DNA of 13,093 bases from assembly GCA_903911805.1 (NCBI GenBank), contig CAIWET010000646.1, forward strand, positions 1-13,093, read 5' to 3'. Below, one piece after another: positions 1 through 8,768 of this stretch. The stretch is from an uncultured Ignavibacteria bacterium. Lineage in GTDB: Bacteria > Bacteroidota > Ignavibacteria > Kapaibacteriales > UBA2268. A program made the translations under genes and the position numbers. The stretch's first letter is position 1; each line of letters begins with the position of its first letter. The notes below the pieces were generated by a model, which was not told the origin of the DNA, ran no database searches, and saw nothing but the letters and a program-made list of their open reading frames with translations.

Positions 1-91
1 ATATTTGTTTCAAATGCGTATTAAAAAATATGTGAAATGAAAAAAAGGAAAATAAATTAAAATAGTTAACGATATTGTTGAAAAATTAATA

Positions 92-349
92 ATGGAAAAA
101 GAATTCCTCATTAAAAAATATTCTATTTCTAATATTGGCATTTTTGGCTCTTTTGCTAGAGGCGAAGAAAATATTTCTAGCGATATCGATATTTTGATTG
201 ATTTTAATATATATCCAGATTTATTTACATTCATTGAAATTAGCAATTACCTTAAATTTAAACTTTCTCGTAAAGTTGATTTAGTTACTACAAATGCTTT
301 GAGAATAGAATTAAAAAATCAAATTCTTAAAGAGGTGATTTACATATGA
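92..349 (+). CDS. mntA: MNT-domain nucleotidyltransferase, antitoxin of a type VII (HepT/MntA-like) module
   Basis: This small (85 aa) minimal nucleotidyltransferase is expected to add AMP to, and so neutralise, the HEPN RNase encoded next to it. What is seen: the pol-beta-type motif G19-S20 with A22-R23-G24, the metal-binding pair D31/D33 in SDIDIL, and a third acidic residue D63 in KVDLV, so the active site looks complete. The stop overlaps the HEPN start as ATGA (4 bases), meaning translational coupling. No Shine-Dalgarno sequence precedes the ATG at 92. An AAGGA at 45-49 instead points at an in-frame ATT at 56, and the frame is open from there, so the N-terminus could be 12 residues longer. 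The short N-terminus before the GSF motif supports that possibility. The family assignment is firm; the type VII antitoxin role is inferred from the HEPN partner. Confidence 0.85.
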   Translation: MEKEFLIKKYSISNIGIFGSFARGEENISSDIDILIDFNIYPDLFTFIEISNYLKFKLSRKVDLVTTNALRIELKNQILKEVIYI

Positions 350-711
350 AGCGTGATTTATCATTATTTCTAAATGATATATTTTTTTATACAAGTATTA
401 TTTTAGATTTTACTATTGATATGGATTTCGAAGTTTTTAGTAATGACAAAAAAACAATTTTAGCTGTTACAAGAGCATTAGAAATAATTGGAGAAGCTTC
501 TAAACATATTCCAAATGATTTAAGAAAAAAATTCCCAGAAATAGAATGGAAAAATATGGCTGGAATGAGAAATTTTATTTCTCACGAATATTTTGGTATT
601 GACTTACCATTAATTTGGAATGTAATTATTAAGAAATTACCCAGTTTAAAAGAAGATATACAAAAAGTAATCATATACTACAAAACAGAAAATAATATAC
701 CTTTGTTTTAA
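346..711 (+). CDS. hepT: HEPN-domain RNase toxin, HepT-like (DUF86)
   Basis: This 121-residue all-alpha HEPN protein of the HepT/DUF86 family acts in known pairs as an RNase toxin that is silenced by AMPylation from its MNT partner. The diagnostic RX4HXY motif is intact (R75, H80, Y82 in RNFISHEYF), so the protein should be catalytically competent. Y82 is the residue family members use as the AMP acceptor. The N-terminal KRDLSLFLNDI stretch and the mid-protein EIIGEASKHIP helix are also typical of the family. It starts 4 bases inside the antitoxin gene. The gene is visibly poorer in G+C than the housekeeping genes (8 G/C in bases 361-420), as often seen for mobile toxin-antitoxin modules. It faces tsaB convergently across 42 bases, where I see no convincing terminator. 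Confidence 0.88.
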   Translation: MKRDLSLFLNDIFFYTSIILDFTIDMDFEVFSNDKKTILAVTRALEIIGEASKHIPNDLRKKFPEIEWKNMAGMRNFISHEYFGIDLPLIWNVIIKKLPSLKEDIQKVIIYYKTENNIPLF

Positions 712-753
712 AAAGTAAATAAATCGTTACTAGTCTAATTTTACTATGCATAA

Positions 754-1404
754 TTAGCTCTTGCCCTGCTTTACAACAAATTCTGCTACATAAAGTGGTG
801 TAAATTCTTCTGATTTGATGAATTCATTTTTATCGAACATTTCTTCAGCAAAATGTGCTATCACTTCTGAATCAAGTGCCTGTTCATATTTATTAATGTG
901 ATTCTGCTTTTCATTTTTGATATATCCTGCATAGAAATATTCATCATTGAATTGATATTCAGAAACTTGCTCAATTGAAATTTCTGAAATTGGATTTAAT
1001 TCCATATCGAAATATTGCAAATAAAACTGGTCTTTATAGGATTGGATTGTAGCCGCGATTTTATTGAAATTGCTACTATTTGCCATCTCTTTTGCCGCAA
1101 ATGCAATAGCATTTAATGTTGGTACTGAAATTAGTTTGGGCTGATTATCAAAACATAATGCCTTTGCCAAACTTGCACCAATTCTTAATCCTGTGAACGA
1201 ACCCGGTCCAGCGGAAACAGCAACTGCATCAAGATTTTCAACTTTCATTTTGTTATCTTCCAGAATTCTTCTGATAAATTCTGCTAGCAATCTGTCGTGT
1301 GTATTGCCATTCATATCGGCATATTTTGTTCTTATTTTTCCTGATATAATCAAGCAGGCGCTACAAATCGCTCCTGATGATTCCAATGCTAATATATTTG
1401 CCAT
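754..1404 (-). CDS. tsaB: tRNA threonylcarbamoyladenosine biosynthesis protein TsaB (YeaZ)
   Basis: TsaB is the non-catalytic ASKHA-fold partner that dimerises with TsaD, with TsaE, to transfer the threonylcarbamoyl group to A37 of ANN-decoding tRNAs in the cytoplasm (t6A synthesis). What is seen: the N-terminal phosphate-1 type strand ILALESSG, the HDRLL segment near residue 40, and the family hallmark GPGSFTGLRIG at residues 66-76 followed by the A-x-x-L-A-K-A-L helix. Its 216 residues are near the usual length of about 220-230. The ATG lies 1 base after the mfd stop, so it is the last gene of the MFS-priA-mfd-tsaB operon and probably depends on translational coupling. Only a weak AGAAG precedes it. 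No hairpin-plus-U-tract terminator is evident after its stop. Confidence 0.93.
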   Translation of the reverse strand: MANILALESSGAICSACLIISGKIRTKYADMNGNTHDRLLAEFIRRILEDNKMKVENLDAVAVSAGPGSFTGLRIGASLAKALCFDNQPKLISVPTLNAIAFAAKEMANSSNFNKIAATIQSYKDQFYLQYFDMELNPISEISIEQVSEYQFNDEYFYAGYIKNEKQNHINKYEQALDSEVIAHFAEEMFDKNEFIKSEEFTPLYVAEFVVKQGKS

Positions 1405-1405
1405 A

Positions 1406-4400
1406 TCAATCTTCTATTAATTCCAAATATTTTTTAATTCTAAATAACATTTCTACTGCTTGGTCACGTGACTCAATTTTTACTTCCAAAAAGAGTTTCG
1501 ATTTGATTTCTGCAACTCTAACATTATCAAATTCACCCAAATATTCTCCTAATTGAGGGAAAACGTTTTCGTAATATTCTTTATTTGATGCTGCAGGAAA
1601 TTCGCAGTATAAAATGTGCGGTTTTAAAATTATCTTATTAAATCCAGTAAATAGCGAAGCAATTCGCAATCTAACAGCAAAGAATAATTCAGATGCTTTT
1701 TTATTCGGTTTGCCATATTTATCAGTAATTTCTTCGACCAATTTCCTAAGTTCTTCATTTGTTTTAATATTATAAAGTTTTTTATAATACATAAATCGCT
1801 CTGAATCACTTGAGATATAATCCGAAGTTATCATTGCATCAGTATCAAGCTCAATTCCGATATCGTCATTGCTGAGTGCACTTCTGCTAGATAATTGCTG
1901 GTCTTTGAATAAATCTTTAAATTCTTCACTCTTGAGTTCTAAAACTGCTTCATCAAGTATTTTATGGAAAAGCTCAAATCCAATATCAACAATAAATCCG
2001 CTTTGCTCAGCACCCAAAAGGTCACCGGCACCGCGAATTTCCATATCTCTCATTGCTAATTGGAAGCCACTTCCCAGGTCTGTAAATTCTTCAATTGCTT
2101 GCAAACGCCTAACGCCATTTGTTCCAAGCTCTTTTGATGGGGGTATTATCAAATAGCAATATGCCTGAGTATTACTTCTTCCTACTCTTCCACGCAATTG
2201 GTAAAGCTCCGCTAATCCAAAGTTTTGAGCTCTATTTATTATCATTGTATTTGCATTTGGGATATCGATACCAGACTCAATAATTTTGGTTGCCATCAAT
2301 ACATCGAGTTTTTTCTCAATGAATTTTTCCATAGTTTTTTCAATCATTGCTGGAGGCATTTGTCCGTGAGCAATCCCAAAATTGAATGTTGGCATTAGCA
2401 TTTCCAAATCCATCTTTATCTTTTCAAGGTCTGATACTTTGTCGTTAACAAAAAATACCTGCCCTTTTCGATTAATTTCTTTTTCGATTGCTTCTCTTAT
2501 TTCTGCAAAATTCCAAATTTGAATTTCAGTATTAACAGGTAATCTGTTTCTTGGTGGAGTTTCGATTACACTTAAATCTCTAGCACCCATTAACGAAAAG
2601 TTCAAAGTTCTAGGAATCGGTGTTGCTGTTAAAGTTAGAGTGTCAATATTATGCTTATATTCTCTGATTTTTTCTTTTGCTGCTACTCCAAATCGATGCT
2701 CTTCATCAATGATTAACAAACCGATATCTTTGAATTGAACATCTTTACTCAATAGTCGATGAGTACCAATCAATATATCAACTTTCCCTTGCTTTACTCT
2801 TTCAACAGTTTCTTTTTGCTGTGCTTTTGTTTTGAATCTCGAAATGGAATCCACCAAAACAGGATATCTCGCTAATCTGTCTTTAAATGACATATAATGC
2901 TGTTGAGCCAAAACAGTAGTTGGTACAAGGATTGCCACCTGTTTGCCTGCCTGAACAGCTTTGAACGCTGCTCTAACTGCAATTTCAGTTTTACCGAAGC
3001 CAACATCTCCGCAAACTAAGCGATCCATTGGTGTTTCGCTTTCCATATCAGCTTTTACTTCAATTGTGGTTTTTGCCTGATCTGGTGTATCTTCATAAAT
3101 AAAACTTGCTTCAAATTCTTTTTGCCACATTGTGTCTGGTGGATATGCAAATCCGTGAAGCATTTTTCGCTTGGCATAAAGCAAAATCAAATCGCGTGCA
3201 ATATCTTTTAATCGCTTTTTAGTGCGATCTTTCTTTCTCTGCCAATCTGCTGAGCCAAGTTTGGAAAGCTTTGGCATTGTGCCTTCTTGGGCAGAGTATT
3301 TCTGAATTTTATGGATATAATTCAAATGAACATAAAGAATATCACCACCTGAAAAAATCAATTTAGCACAATCCTGATAATTTCCACCAATAATTGTATT
3401 TTCAAATCCATCGAATTGGGCAATTCCTTTGTCTTCGTGAACGACATAATCGCCACGTCTTAACTGTTTTAATTCATTTAATGTAAAAGCACTTGCTGAT
3501 TTTTTTACTTGATTCGAGTCTTTTAATCTCTGGCGCTCGAATACCTGATGCTCAGTGAAAACAGCTAAATTGCAAGTTTTGGAAATAAATCCAGCCGAAA
3601 GAGATGAATCAATCCATTTGATTGCATTTAGTGTGAGCTTCCTATCAGCGATGTTTAAATCTTCAATGTCTTCTTCGTCGTCAGAAATTAGTGCATTTGT
3701 AACCAAATCTCTGAATCTATCAATATGAATTTTGCCTTCAGCTGATAATATTAGCTCAATTCCATCAAAAACATATTTGCGTAGCTCCTGAGCAAAGATT
3801 TTTATCATTGATTTGAACGATACTTGCTTTTCTGAAACTATTTCAGCATTTGATTTGCCTAATTTATTAATATAGATTTTTTTGAAAATATCGGGAATTG
3901 CAAAATTCTCATTTTCGGTCATTATTGAATCATAATCATAGATAATGAACAATGCATCTTTATCAATATATGAGAAAATATCTCCTACTTCTTCATTTTC
4001 TTGCTCAAGAGTAAACCCGATAAATTCTATATCTTTATATGATTTTATACTTCGCTGCGAAAGTGGATCAAACTCTCTTAATGATTCGATTTCATTTCCA
4101 AAAAATTCTATTCTTATTGGATTGTCCCAACCATAAGGGAAAACGTCTATGATACTTCCTCTAATAGAAATTTCACCGTGGTCTGATACAAATAGCTGAC
4201 GGTCAAATCCATTTAATAAAAGGGAATTGCGAAATTGCTCAAAGTTAATTAATTCGCCAACTTTTAATTTTATCAAATTATCGCTAATTTTGCCTGGAAT
4301 TGGCAATTCTTTTTTGATGATTTCAGGCAAGCCAATCGCAATACATTTGTCGAATTGATTGAGTTTTGTCAATCCATCGAGAACGTCTCCAGCATTGTCA

Positions 4401-4708
4401 TCTATTCCAGTTTCAGCAAGATATTTTGGTCTAGTTCCCTGAGCCAGAAATGAGATATTGATTTCTTCATCAATTGACTTTAAGTCGTGCAAAACGTTTT
4501 CAGCAGATTCATTGTCTTTGCAAATAAAAAAGATATTCTTTGCATAATTCCGATAAATCAATGAGATATACAAAGATAGCAAAGAACCACTAATCGTTTT
4601 AATATTAAAATACTTTTCGTCAGTTTTTAGATAATCCAGAGTAGAATCAAAATTTTTATTCTTTTTTAAACTCTCTAAAATATCACTATATTTAAATTTT
4701 TTTACCAT
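1406..4708 (-). CDS. mfd: Transcription-repair coupling factor Mfd
   Basis: Mfd is an ATP-driven DNA translocase that pushes stalled RNA polymerase off the template and recruits UvrA to start transcription-coupled repair. The 1100 residues carry the full architecture. A UvrB-homology region includes the GEISIRGSIIDVFP signature near residues 177-190. The RNA-polymerase-interacting CarD-like domain starts around RGDYVVHEDKGIAQF (418-432). The RecG-like translocase has Walker A GDVGFGKT (567-574), the DEEH box (668-671), TATPIPRT (694-701) and motif VI QLRGRVGRS (about 837-845). A C-terminal TRCF (D7) domain follows from about 940. The length is normal and no residue of the helicase motifs is missing. 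It begins 3 bases after the priA stop, without a Shine-Dalgarno sequence, and ends 1 base before tsaB. Confidence 0.97.
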   Translation of the reverse strand: MVKKFKYSDILESLKKNKNFDSTLDYLKTDEKYFNIKTISGSLLSLYISLIYRNYAKNIFFICKDNESAENVLHDLKSIDEEINISFLAQGTRPKYLAETGIDDNAGDVLDGLTKLNQFDKCIAIGLPEIIKKELPIPGKISDNLIKLKVGELINFEQFRNSLLLNGFDRQLFVSDHGEISIRGSIIDVFPYGWDNPIRIEFFGNEIESLREFDPLSQRSIKSYKDIEFIGFTLEQENEEVGDIFSYIDKDALFIIYDYDSIMTENENFAIPDIFKKIYINKLGKSNAEIVSEKQVSFKSMIKIFAQELRKYVFDGIELILSAEGKIHIDRFRDLVTNALISDDEEDIEDLNIADRKLTLNAIKWIDSSLSAGFISKTCNLAVFTEHQVFERQRLKDSNQVKKSASAFTLNELKQLRRGDYVVHEDKGIAQFDGFENTIIGGNYQDCAKLIFSGGDILYVHLNYIHKIQKYSAQEGTMPKLSKLGSADWQRKKDRTKKRLKDIARDLILLYAKRKMLHGFAYPPDTMWQKEFEASFIYEDTPDQAKTTIEVKADMESETPMDRLVCGDVGFGKTEIAVRAAFKAVQAGKQVAILVPTTVLAQQHYMSFKDRLARYPVLVDSISRFKTKAQQKETVERVKQGKVDILIGTHRLLSKDVQFKDIGLLIIDEEHRFGVAAKEKIREYKHNIDTLTLTATPIPRTLNFSLMGARDLSVIETPPRNRLPVNTEIQIWNFAEIREAIEKEINRKGQVFFVNDKVSDLEKIKMDLEMLMPTFNFGIAHGQMPPAMIEKTMEKFIEKKLDVLMATKIIESGIDIPNANTMIINRAQNFGLAELYQLRGRVGRSNTQAYCYLIIPPSKELGTNGVRRLQAIEEFTDLGSGFQLAMRDMEIRGAGDLLGAEQSGFIVDIGFELFHKILDEAVLELKSEEFKDLFKDQQLSSRSALSNDDIGIELDTDAMITSDYISSDSERFMYYKKLYNIKTNEELRKLVEEITDKYGKPNKKASELFFAVRLRIASLFTGFNKIILKPHILYCEFPAASNKEYYENVFPQLGEYLGEFDNVRVAEIKSKLFLEVKIESRDQAVEMLFRIKKYLELIED

Positions 4709-4711
4709 TTT

Positions 4712-7228
4712 TTATAATGTTGAACGGGAGTCAATATCAATCATAATATTAACAGATGAGTCCCAATAATTTTTCTTATAAATCTCATAAGCCGTAAGAA
4801 TGATATGACGAAGAAGTACGCCATTTTTATCTTTTTCTTTGTCACTTTTTATAATTAATACTCTTCTGAAATCATTTTTAACTTTATAAACAGCAGGAGT
4901 TGTTGGTCCCAATATCTGCATTATCTCGTGCTCTAAAGGTAATGACCTTCTAAAGTTTTCGGCAGCATTATGGACTTTTTCTTCATTTTTTGAGAACAAT
5001 GCAATTACTACAAATCTAGAAAATGGTGGGTAATTGATTTCCATTCTCTGAATAATTTCTTCATTATAAAATTCAATAAAGGATTGATTTATAATTGATT
5101 TGAAAATATTATTATAGCTTTGACGCGTCTGGATTATCACTTTGCCTTTTTTCTCTTTGCTTCTCCCTGCTCTTCCTGAAACTTGAGTGAGTAATTGAAA
5201 CATCTTTTCGCCAGCTCGGAAATCAGGTATGAAGAGCGAAAGGTCTGCATTTATCACTCCTACTAAAGTGCAATTTGCAAAGTCAAGTCCTTTGGCAACC
5301 ATTTGAGTACCAATTAAAATATCAATTTCTCCTGAACCAAAATTATGAAGTATATTTCGGTATGAGCCTTTTTTGCTTGTAGTATCGGCATCCAGTCTTG
5401 CTATTTTTGCATTACTTCCTTTTTCATCTAAAATCTTTTGAAGCTCATCTTCGATTCTTTGAGTACCAAAGCCAATTTCCTTCATTTCAGGAGTGCCGCA
5501 TGCAGGGCAAAGGTCATAATTCTTGATTGTAAATCCACAATAGTGACATCTAAGCACATTTTTATATTTATGGAAAGTAAGAGAAACAGAACAATTCACA
5601 CATTCTGGCACATAGCCACACTCGGTACATTCCATACTCGTTGCATAACCTCGGCGATTTTGCAACAGGATTACACCTTCTTTACGATTAGTAGTCTCAA
5701 TAATAGCATCAACTAATTTATTGGAAAATGATCCATTCAATGCGTCATTCTTCTTTGCTTGAGCTAAATCCACAATTTCAATTAATGGAATTTCAGCATT
5801 ATCAGCTCTATCTTTTATTTCTAATAAATCATATTTTCCATTCAATGCATTGAAATAACTTTCCAATGATGGAGTGGCAGAGCCAAGAACAATTGCCGCA
5901 TTTTCTTTGCTTGCTCTTAAGATGCTCAAATCTCTTGCATTATATCTTGGCGCTGGTGAATCTTGTTTATAGGAGCCTTCGTGCTCTTCGTCCACAATTA
6001 TCAATCCAATATTTTCTAATGGAGCAAATATTGCTGAGCGAACTCCTATCACAATCCTCTTTTTCCCATTTTGGACTAATCTCCAGGAATCAAATCTTTC
6101 ACCTTGAGACAAATGACTATGGAAAACAGCAATTTCGTCACCGAATGAATTATGGAATCTATCAATTAATTGGGGAGTAAGTGATATTTCAGGAACTAAT
6201 ACAAGTGCATTTTTTCCTAAATCCAAGCATTTTTGGATTGTTTTGATGAATACCAGAGTTTTTCCAGAGCCAGTTATTCCGTGAAGAAGGAAAGTCTTAA
6301 ATTCTTTTTTCTCAAGCGATTCCACAATTTTATCGTGACAAGCTCTTTGCTCATCATTTAATTGCAACGACATTTCATCTTTAAAAAGCAATTTCTTTTC
6401 TTCGCCAACTGTACTTCTGATAACTTCAGTTTGATATATTTCGCAAATGCCTTTTTTTTCGAGTGCATTAATAATTGCCGTTGAAGTATCGGTTGCACTT
6501 GCAATTGAGCTGCAAATTATTGGATTATCGCTTTTGCATTGCAAAAGATAAATACTACTCAATGCCAAAGATTGTTTATAAGCACGTTTGTCTAATTCTT
6601 TAAAAAGCTCATCAAGTTTGTTCTTGTCGTCAAAATACTCCGATTTAATTCTTACAGCCTTTTTATATTTTGGCTGAATTTGCTCAGATAAAACAGTTTG
6701 ATAATCGATAATTTTAGAATTTTTAAGAGTTTCAATCAATGCAGCAATATTCTCATTTTTTAGCTTCTTTTGAAGATAACCAACTGAGACATATTCAGTA
6801 TGTCCTTTTAATTCTTGAATTAATTCATATCTTTTGGGTGATCTTTTCCTGATTTTCTCAAGATAATCCCCAACAACATTTTCGATAATCTTTACTTTAA
6901 TCAATGACTCTGGAGCTAAGCCCTGTGGTAGACCGGCACGAATAGTTTCTCCAAGTGAAGATAAGTAATAATCGGATATCCACTTATAAAAAAGCATCAT
7001 TTTTTCTGAAATAATAGCCGAATCATCAAGTAATTCGATAATGCTTTTTATCTCGTGCTTTTCGGAATTTTCAATGCTTTGCTCAATCACATATCCAGTG
7101 ATAATTCTTTTATTAAATTGAACTAAAGCTCTTCTGCCAATAAGGTTTTCGTCAAAATCAGACTCATACTTATATGTAAAGAGTCTTTTGAGAGGAGTTG
7201 GCAATGCTATTTTTAAGAATAATTCCAT
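4712..7228 (-). CDS. priA: Replication restart helicase PriA (primosomal protein N')
   Basis: PriA recognises abandoned forks and D-loops, unwinds the lagging arm and starts DnaB reloading. The 838-residue protein has the N-terminal 3'-end-binding domain (about 1-100), followed by a winged-helix-like region. The superfamily 2 helicase core has Walker A GITGSGKT (317-324), DEEH (413-416) and a GSATPSLES motif III. The zinc module has all eight cysteines, in four CxxC pairs: C534/C537, C543/C546, C561/C564 and C574/C577. Motif VI is QVSGRAGRS near 680, and the C-terminal domain ends in the usual DIDSxS-type tail. The start ATG shares one base with the stop of the upstream transporter gene (TAATG), which argues for translational coupling. 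No strong Shine-Dalgarno sequence is seen. Confidence 0.97.
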   Translation of the reverse strand: MELFLKIALPTPLKRLFTYKYESDFDENLIGRRALVQFNKRIITGYVIEQSIENSEKHEIKSIIELLDDSAIISEKMMLFYKWISDYYLSSLGETIRAGLPQGLAPESLIKVKIIENVVGDYLEKIRKRSPKRYELIQELKGHTEYVSVGYLQKKLKNENIAALIETLKNSKIIDYQTVLSEQIQPKYKKAVRIKSEYFDDKNKLDELFKELDKRAYKQSLALSSIYLLQCKSDNPIICSSIASATDTSTAIINALEKKGICEIYQTEVIRSTVGEEKKLLFKDEMSLQLNDEQRACHDKIVESLEKKEFKTFLLHGITGSGKTLVFIKTIQKCLDLGKNALVLVPEISLTPQLIDRFHNSFGDEIAVFHSHLSQGERFDSWRLVQNGKKRIVIGVRSAIFAPLENIGLIIVDEEHEGSYKQDSPAPRYNARDLSILRASKENAAIVLGSATPSLESYFNALNGKYDLLEIKDRADNAEIPLIEIVDLAQAKKNDALNGSFSNKLVDAIIETTNRKEGVILLQNRRGYATSMECTECGYVPECVNCSVSLTFHKYKNVLRCHYCGFTIKNYDLCPACGTPEMKEIGFGTQRIEDELQKILDEKGSNAKIARLDADTTSKKGSYRNILHNFGSGEIDILIGTQMVAKGLDFANCTLVGVINADLSLFIPDFRAGEKMFQLLTQVSGRAGRSKEKKGKVIIQTRQSYNNIFKSIINQSFIEFYNEEIIQRMEINYPPFSRFVVIALFSKNEEKVHNAAENFRRSLPLEHEIMQILGPTTPAVYKVKNDFRRVLIIKSDKEKDKNGVLLRHIILTAYEIYKKNYWDSSVNIMIDIDSRSTL

Positions 7229-8628
7229 TAAGCTCTATTTCTTTTGTCAATTTTAATGAGCAAAAATAACCCAATAATTGCGATTAACCCAATAAATATA
7301 AATGGTAGCCACATATGATTTGGATGGTAATGATTGAATAAAGTATTAACCAAATCAATTTCATTCATTTTGGATAGTTCCAATAATTGAGCAAAACTTC
7401 CTTTTGCATTGGACCTTCCAATATTATAGTATTCAAATAAATATCTTGAAGCTAGTTCTGATTTTTCCGCAAAAGATTCATATATCCACGAGCCAAAAAT
7501 TGCTCCAAACGTAAGACCAATTCCAAATGAAATATTCAAATAGCTAAGGTACATTGACTTATTCTCTTGTCCTGCTTTTTGAGATAAATATTGAGTAAAT
7601 TTTGGATTTGTTATCATCTCGCCAAGTGTATATACAATTATTCCAATAATTGTAAGCCATCCATAAGTTGAAAATCCTGACATCACTAATCCACAAATTG
7701 ACAATATAATTCCAATGATTATAGCTTTTAAAATGTTGATTTTTGATGATATAGTCGAAACCCATACAACCAATACTAAAACTAAAATTGAATTTATGTT
7801 ATAAAGCCATTCATAAGAAATCATTTTGCCGAGCGATGTAGTCATTAGCATAAAATCAGGCAGATGCTTAGCAATTGAAGTGGTATTAGTCCAATCGTAA
7901 ATAAAGTTTGGAAGAGTTTCATAAAACTGCATATAAATTATCGCAAATCCTGACATACTAATTATAAAAAGCAATATATCGGCTTTGAATAGATTCTCAA
8001 AAGTCCACTTAATATTCATTCTTGGTGATAAATTATCTTGATGCTCAATTTTAATTTTTTTATTAAAAATAAAATTAACCACAAGATTGATTGCAGTAAT
8101 CGCCATTGATCCAAGAAAAACATTGAACCAGGAAATCTCCTTGAAATATTTTGAAATTGGTGGCGCAATAAAAACAGCAAGATTTATCAACATAAAATAA
8201 ATCCCCCAACCACGAGATTCATTGTCTGGAGTGAGTTCTCTAGCAATTGCTCCCTGAATTGTTGGTTTATACATAGCTGAACCTAATCCAAGCAAAACAA
8301 CACTTGCTATCATTGGCATAAGCTCTGTACTTAATCCTACAAACAGATATGAAAAGAATATTACAAATAAAGAAGCGTTTAAAACTCGCTTATCTGAATA
8401 TTTATCAGATAGAAATCCGAAGAAAATGGGACTAAAATTTTGCACCAAAGCCCACCAAAAGAAAATAACACCTTTGATGGTTTGTTCCCAATGCAATCCC
8501 CCAGGAGCATCTTTTTGAGCAAGGTAAATCGGCATTTGCAATAGCATATTCCAATAAGCCATTTTCTCGAGCATCTGCAGAATATTCAATAGCCAAAATC
8601 TTTTAGTAAATTTATTTTCGAATTTCAT
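7228..8628 (-). CDS. Major facilitator superfamily transporter, POT/PTR-like
   Basis: This 466-residue inner-membrane protein has about 12 hydrophobic segments and is a secondary transporter. The cytoplasmic loop GFLSDKYSDKR (71-81) is an MFS motif-A variant. The helix-1 segment EKMAYWNM (21-28) and the IYFMLINLAVF segment (about 143-153) resemble the ExxxYY and FYxxIN signatures of the proton-dependent oligopeptide (POT/PTR) family. The second half has GEMITNP (336-342), as in many MFS proteins. An unusually long polar loop (about 383-438) precedes the last helix. The substrate cannot be read from the sequence; peptide transport is only a guess. It is the first gene of the operon with priA, mfd and tsaB, preceded by a non-coding stretch with a terminator from the operon before it. 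No Shine-Dalgarno sequence precedes the ATG. Confidence 0.85.
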   Translation of the reverse strand: MKFENKFTKRFWLLNILQMLEKMAYWNMLLQMPIYLAQKDAPGGLHWEQTIKGVIFFWWALVQNFSPIFFGFLSDKYSDKRVLNASLFVIFFSYLFVGLSTELMPMIASVVLLGLGSAMYKPTIQGAIARELTPDNESRGWGIYFMLINLAVFIAPPISKYFKEISWFNVFLGSMAITAINLVVNFIFNKKIKIEHQDNLSPRMNIKWTFENLFKADILLFIISMSGFAIIYMQFYETLPNFIYDWTNTTSIAKHLPDFMLMTTSLGKMISYEWLYNINSILVLVLVVWVSTISSKINILKAIIIGIILSICGLVMSGFSTYGWLTIIGIIVYTLGEMITNPKFTQYLSQKAGQENKSMYLSYLNISFGIGLTFGAIFGSWIYESFAEKSELASRYLFEYYNIGRSNAKGSFAQLLELSKMNEIDLVNTLFNHYHPNHMWLPFIFIGLIAIIGLFLLIKIDKRNRA

Positions 8629-8647
8629 TAAATTGGGTTTTCAATTT

Positions 8648-8655
8648 CAAAATTA
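8648..8655 (-). promoter_or_regulatory. Possible Bacteroidota-type -7 element for the MFS-priA-mfd-tsaB operon
   Basis: On the minus strand this reads TAATTTTG, an exact match to the TAnnTTTG -7 element of Bacteroidota housekeeping promoters, about 20 bases before the MFS start codon. No good -33 TTTG is found 17-23 bases upstream, so the call is weak. A promoter is expected somewhere between 8629 and 8711, because the preceding operon ends at a strong terminator there. Confidence 0.3.
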
Positions 8656-8708
8656 AAATGAACGGAATTTTGAGATATATATTTTTTATTCTTTTACACG
8701 TATAGAAT

Positions 8709-8744
8709 AAAAAAAAGGAATGTCAAATTGCTTGACATTCCTTT
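8709..8744 (-). terminator. Rho-independent terminator of the WD40-OmpA-like operon
   Basis: A perfect 13-bp stem (8714-8726 with 8732-8744, containing GGAATGTC/GACATTCC) closes a 5-base loop. On the minus strand it is followed by eight U residues (A-run 8709-8716 on the plus strand, partly in the stem). It starts about 25 bases after the stop of the OmpA-like gene and clearly separates that operon from the MFS operon. Confidence 0.92.
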
Positions 8745-8768
8745 AAAATGATTTAATCCTAAGTATTA

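Noticed and set aside
735..757. CTAATT/AATTAG inverted repeat between hepT and tsaB as a shared terminator
   Set aside because: Only six AT-rich pairs, overlapping the tsaB stop, and no T-run on either strand.
5866..6180. 104-residue plus-strand open frame inside priA, and similar frames inside mfd (1869-2156), atpD and the WD40 gene
   Set aside because: They lie opposite or in another frame of clearly conserved genes, show no domain signature and have no ribosome site or partner.
8682..8714. Second 11-bp inverted repeat (TTTTTTATTCT/AGAATAAAAAA) beside the operon terminator
   Set aside because: It is mostly A-T pairs formed from the terminator's own U-tract and a nearby T-run; it could compete with the terminator, but nothing shows a regulated switch.
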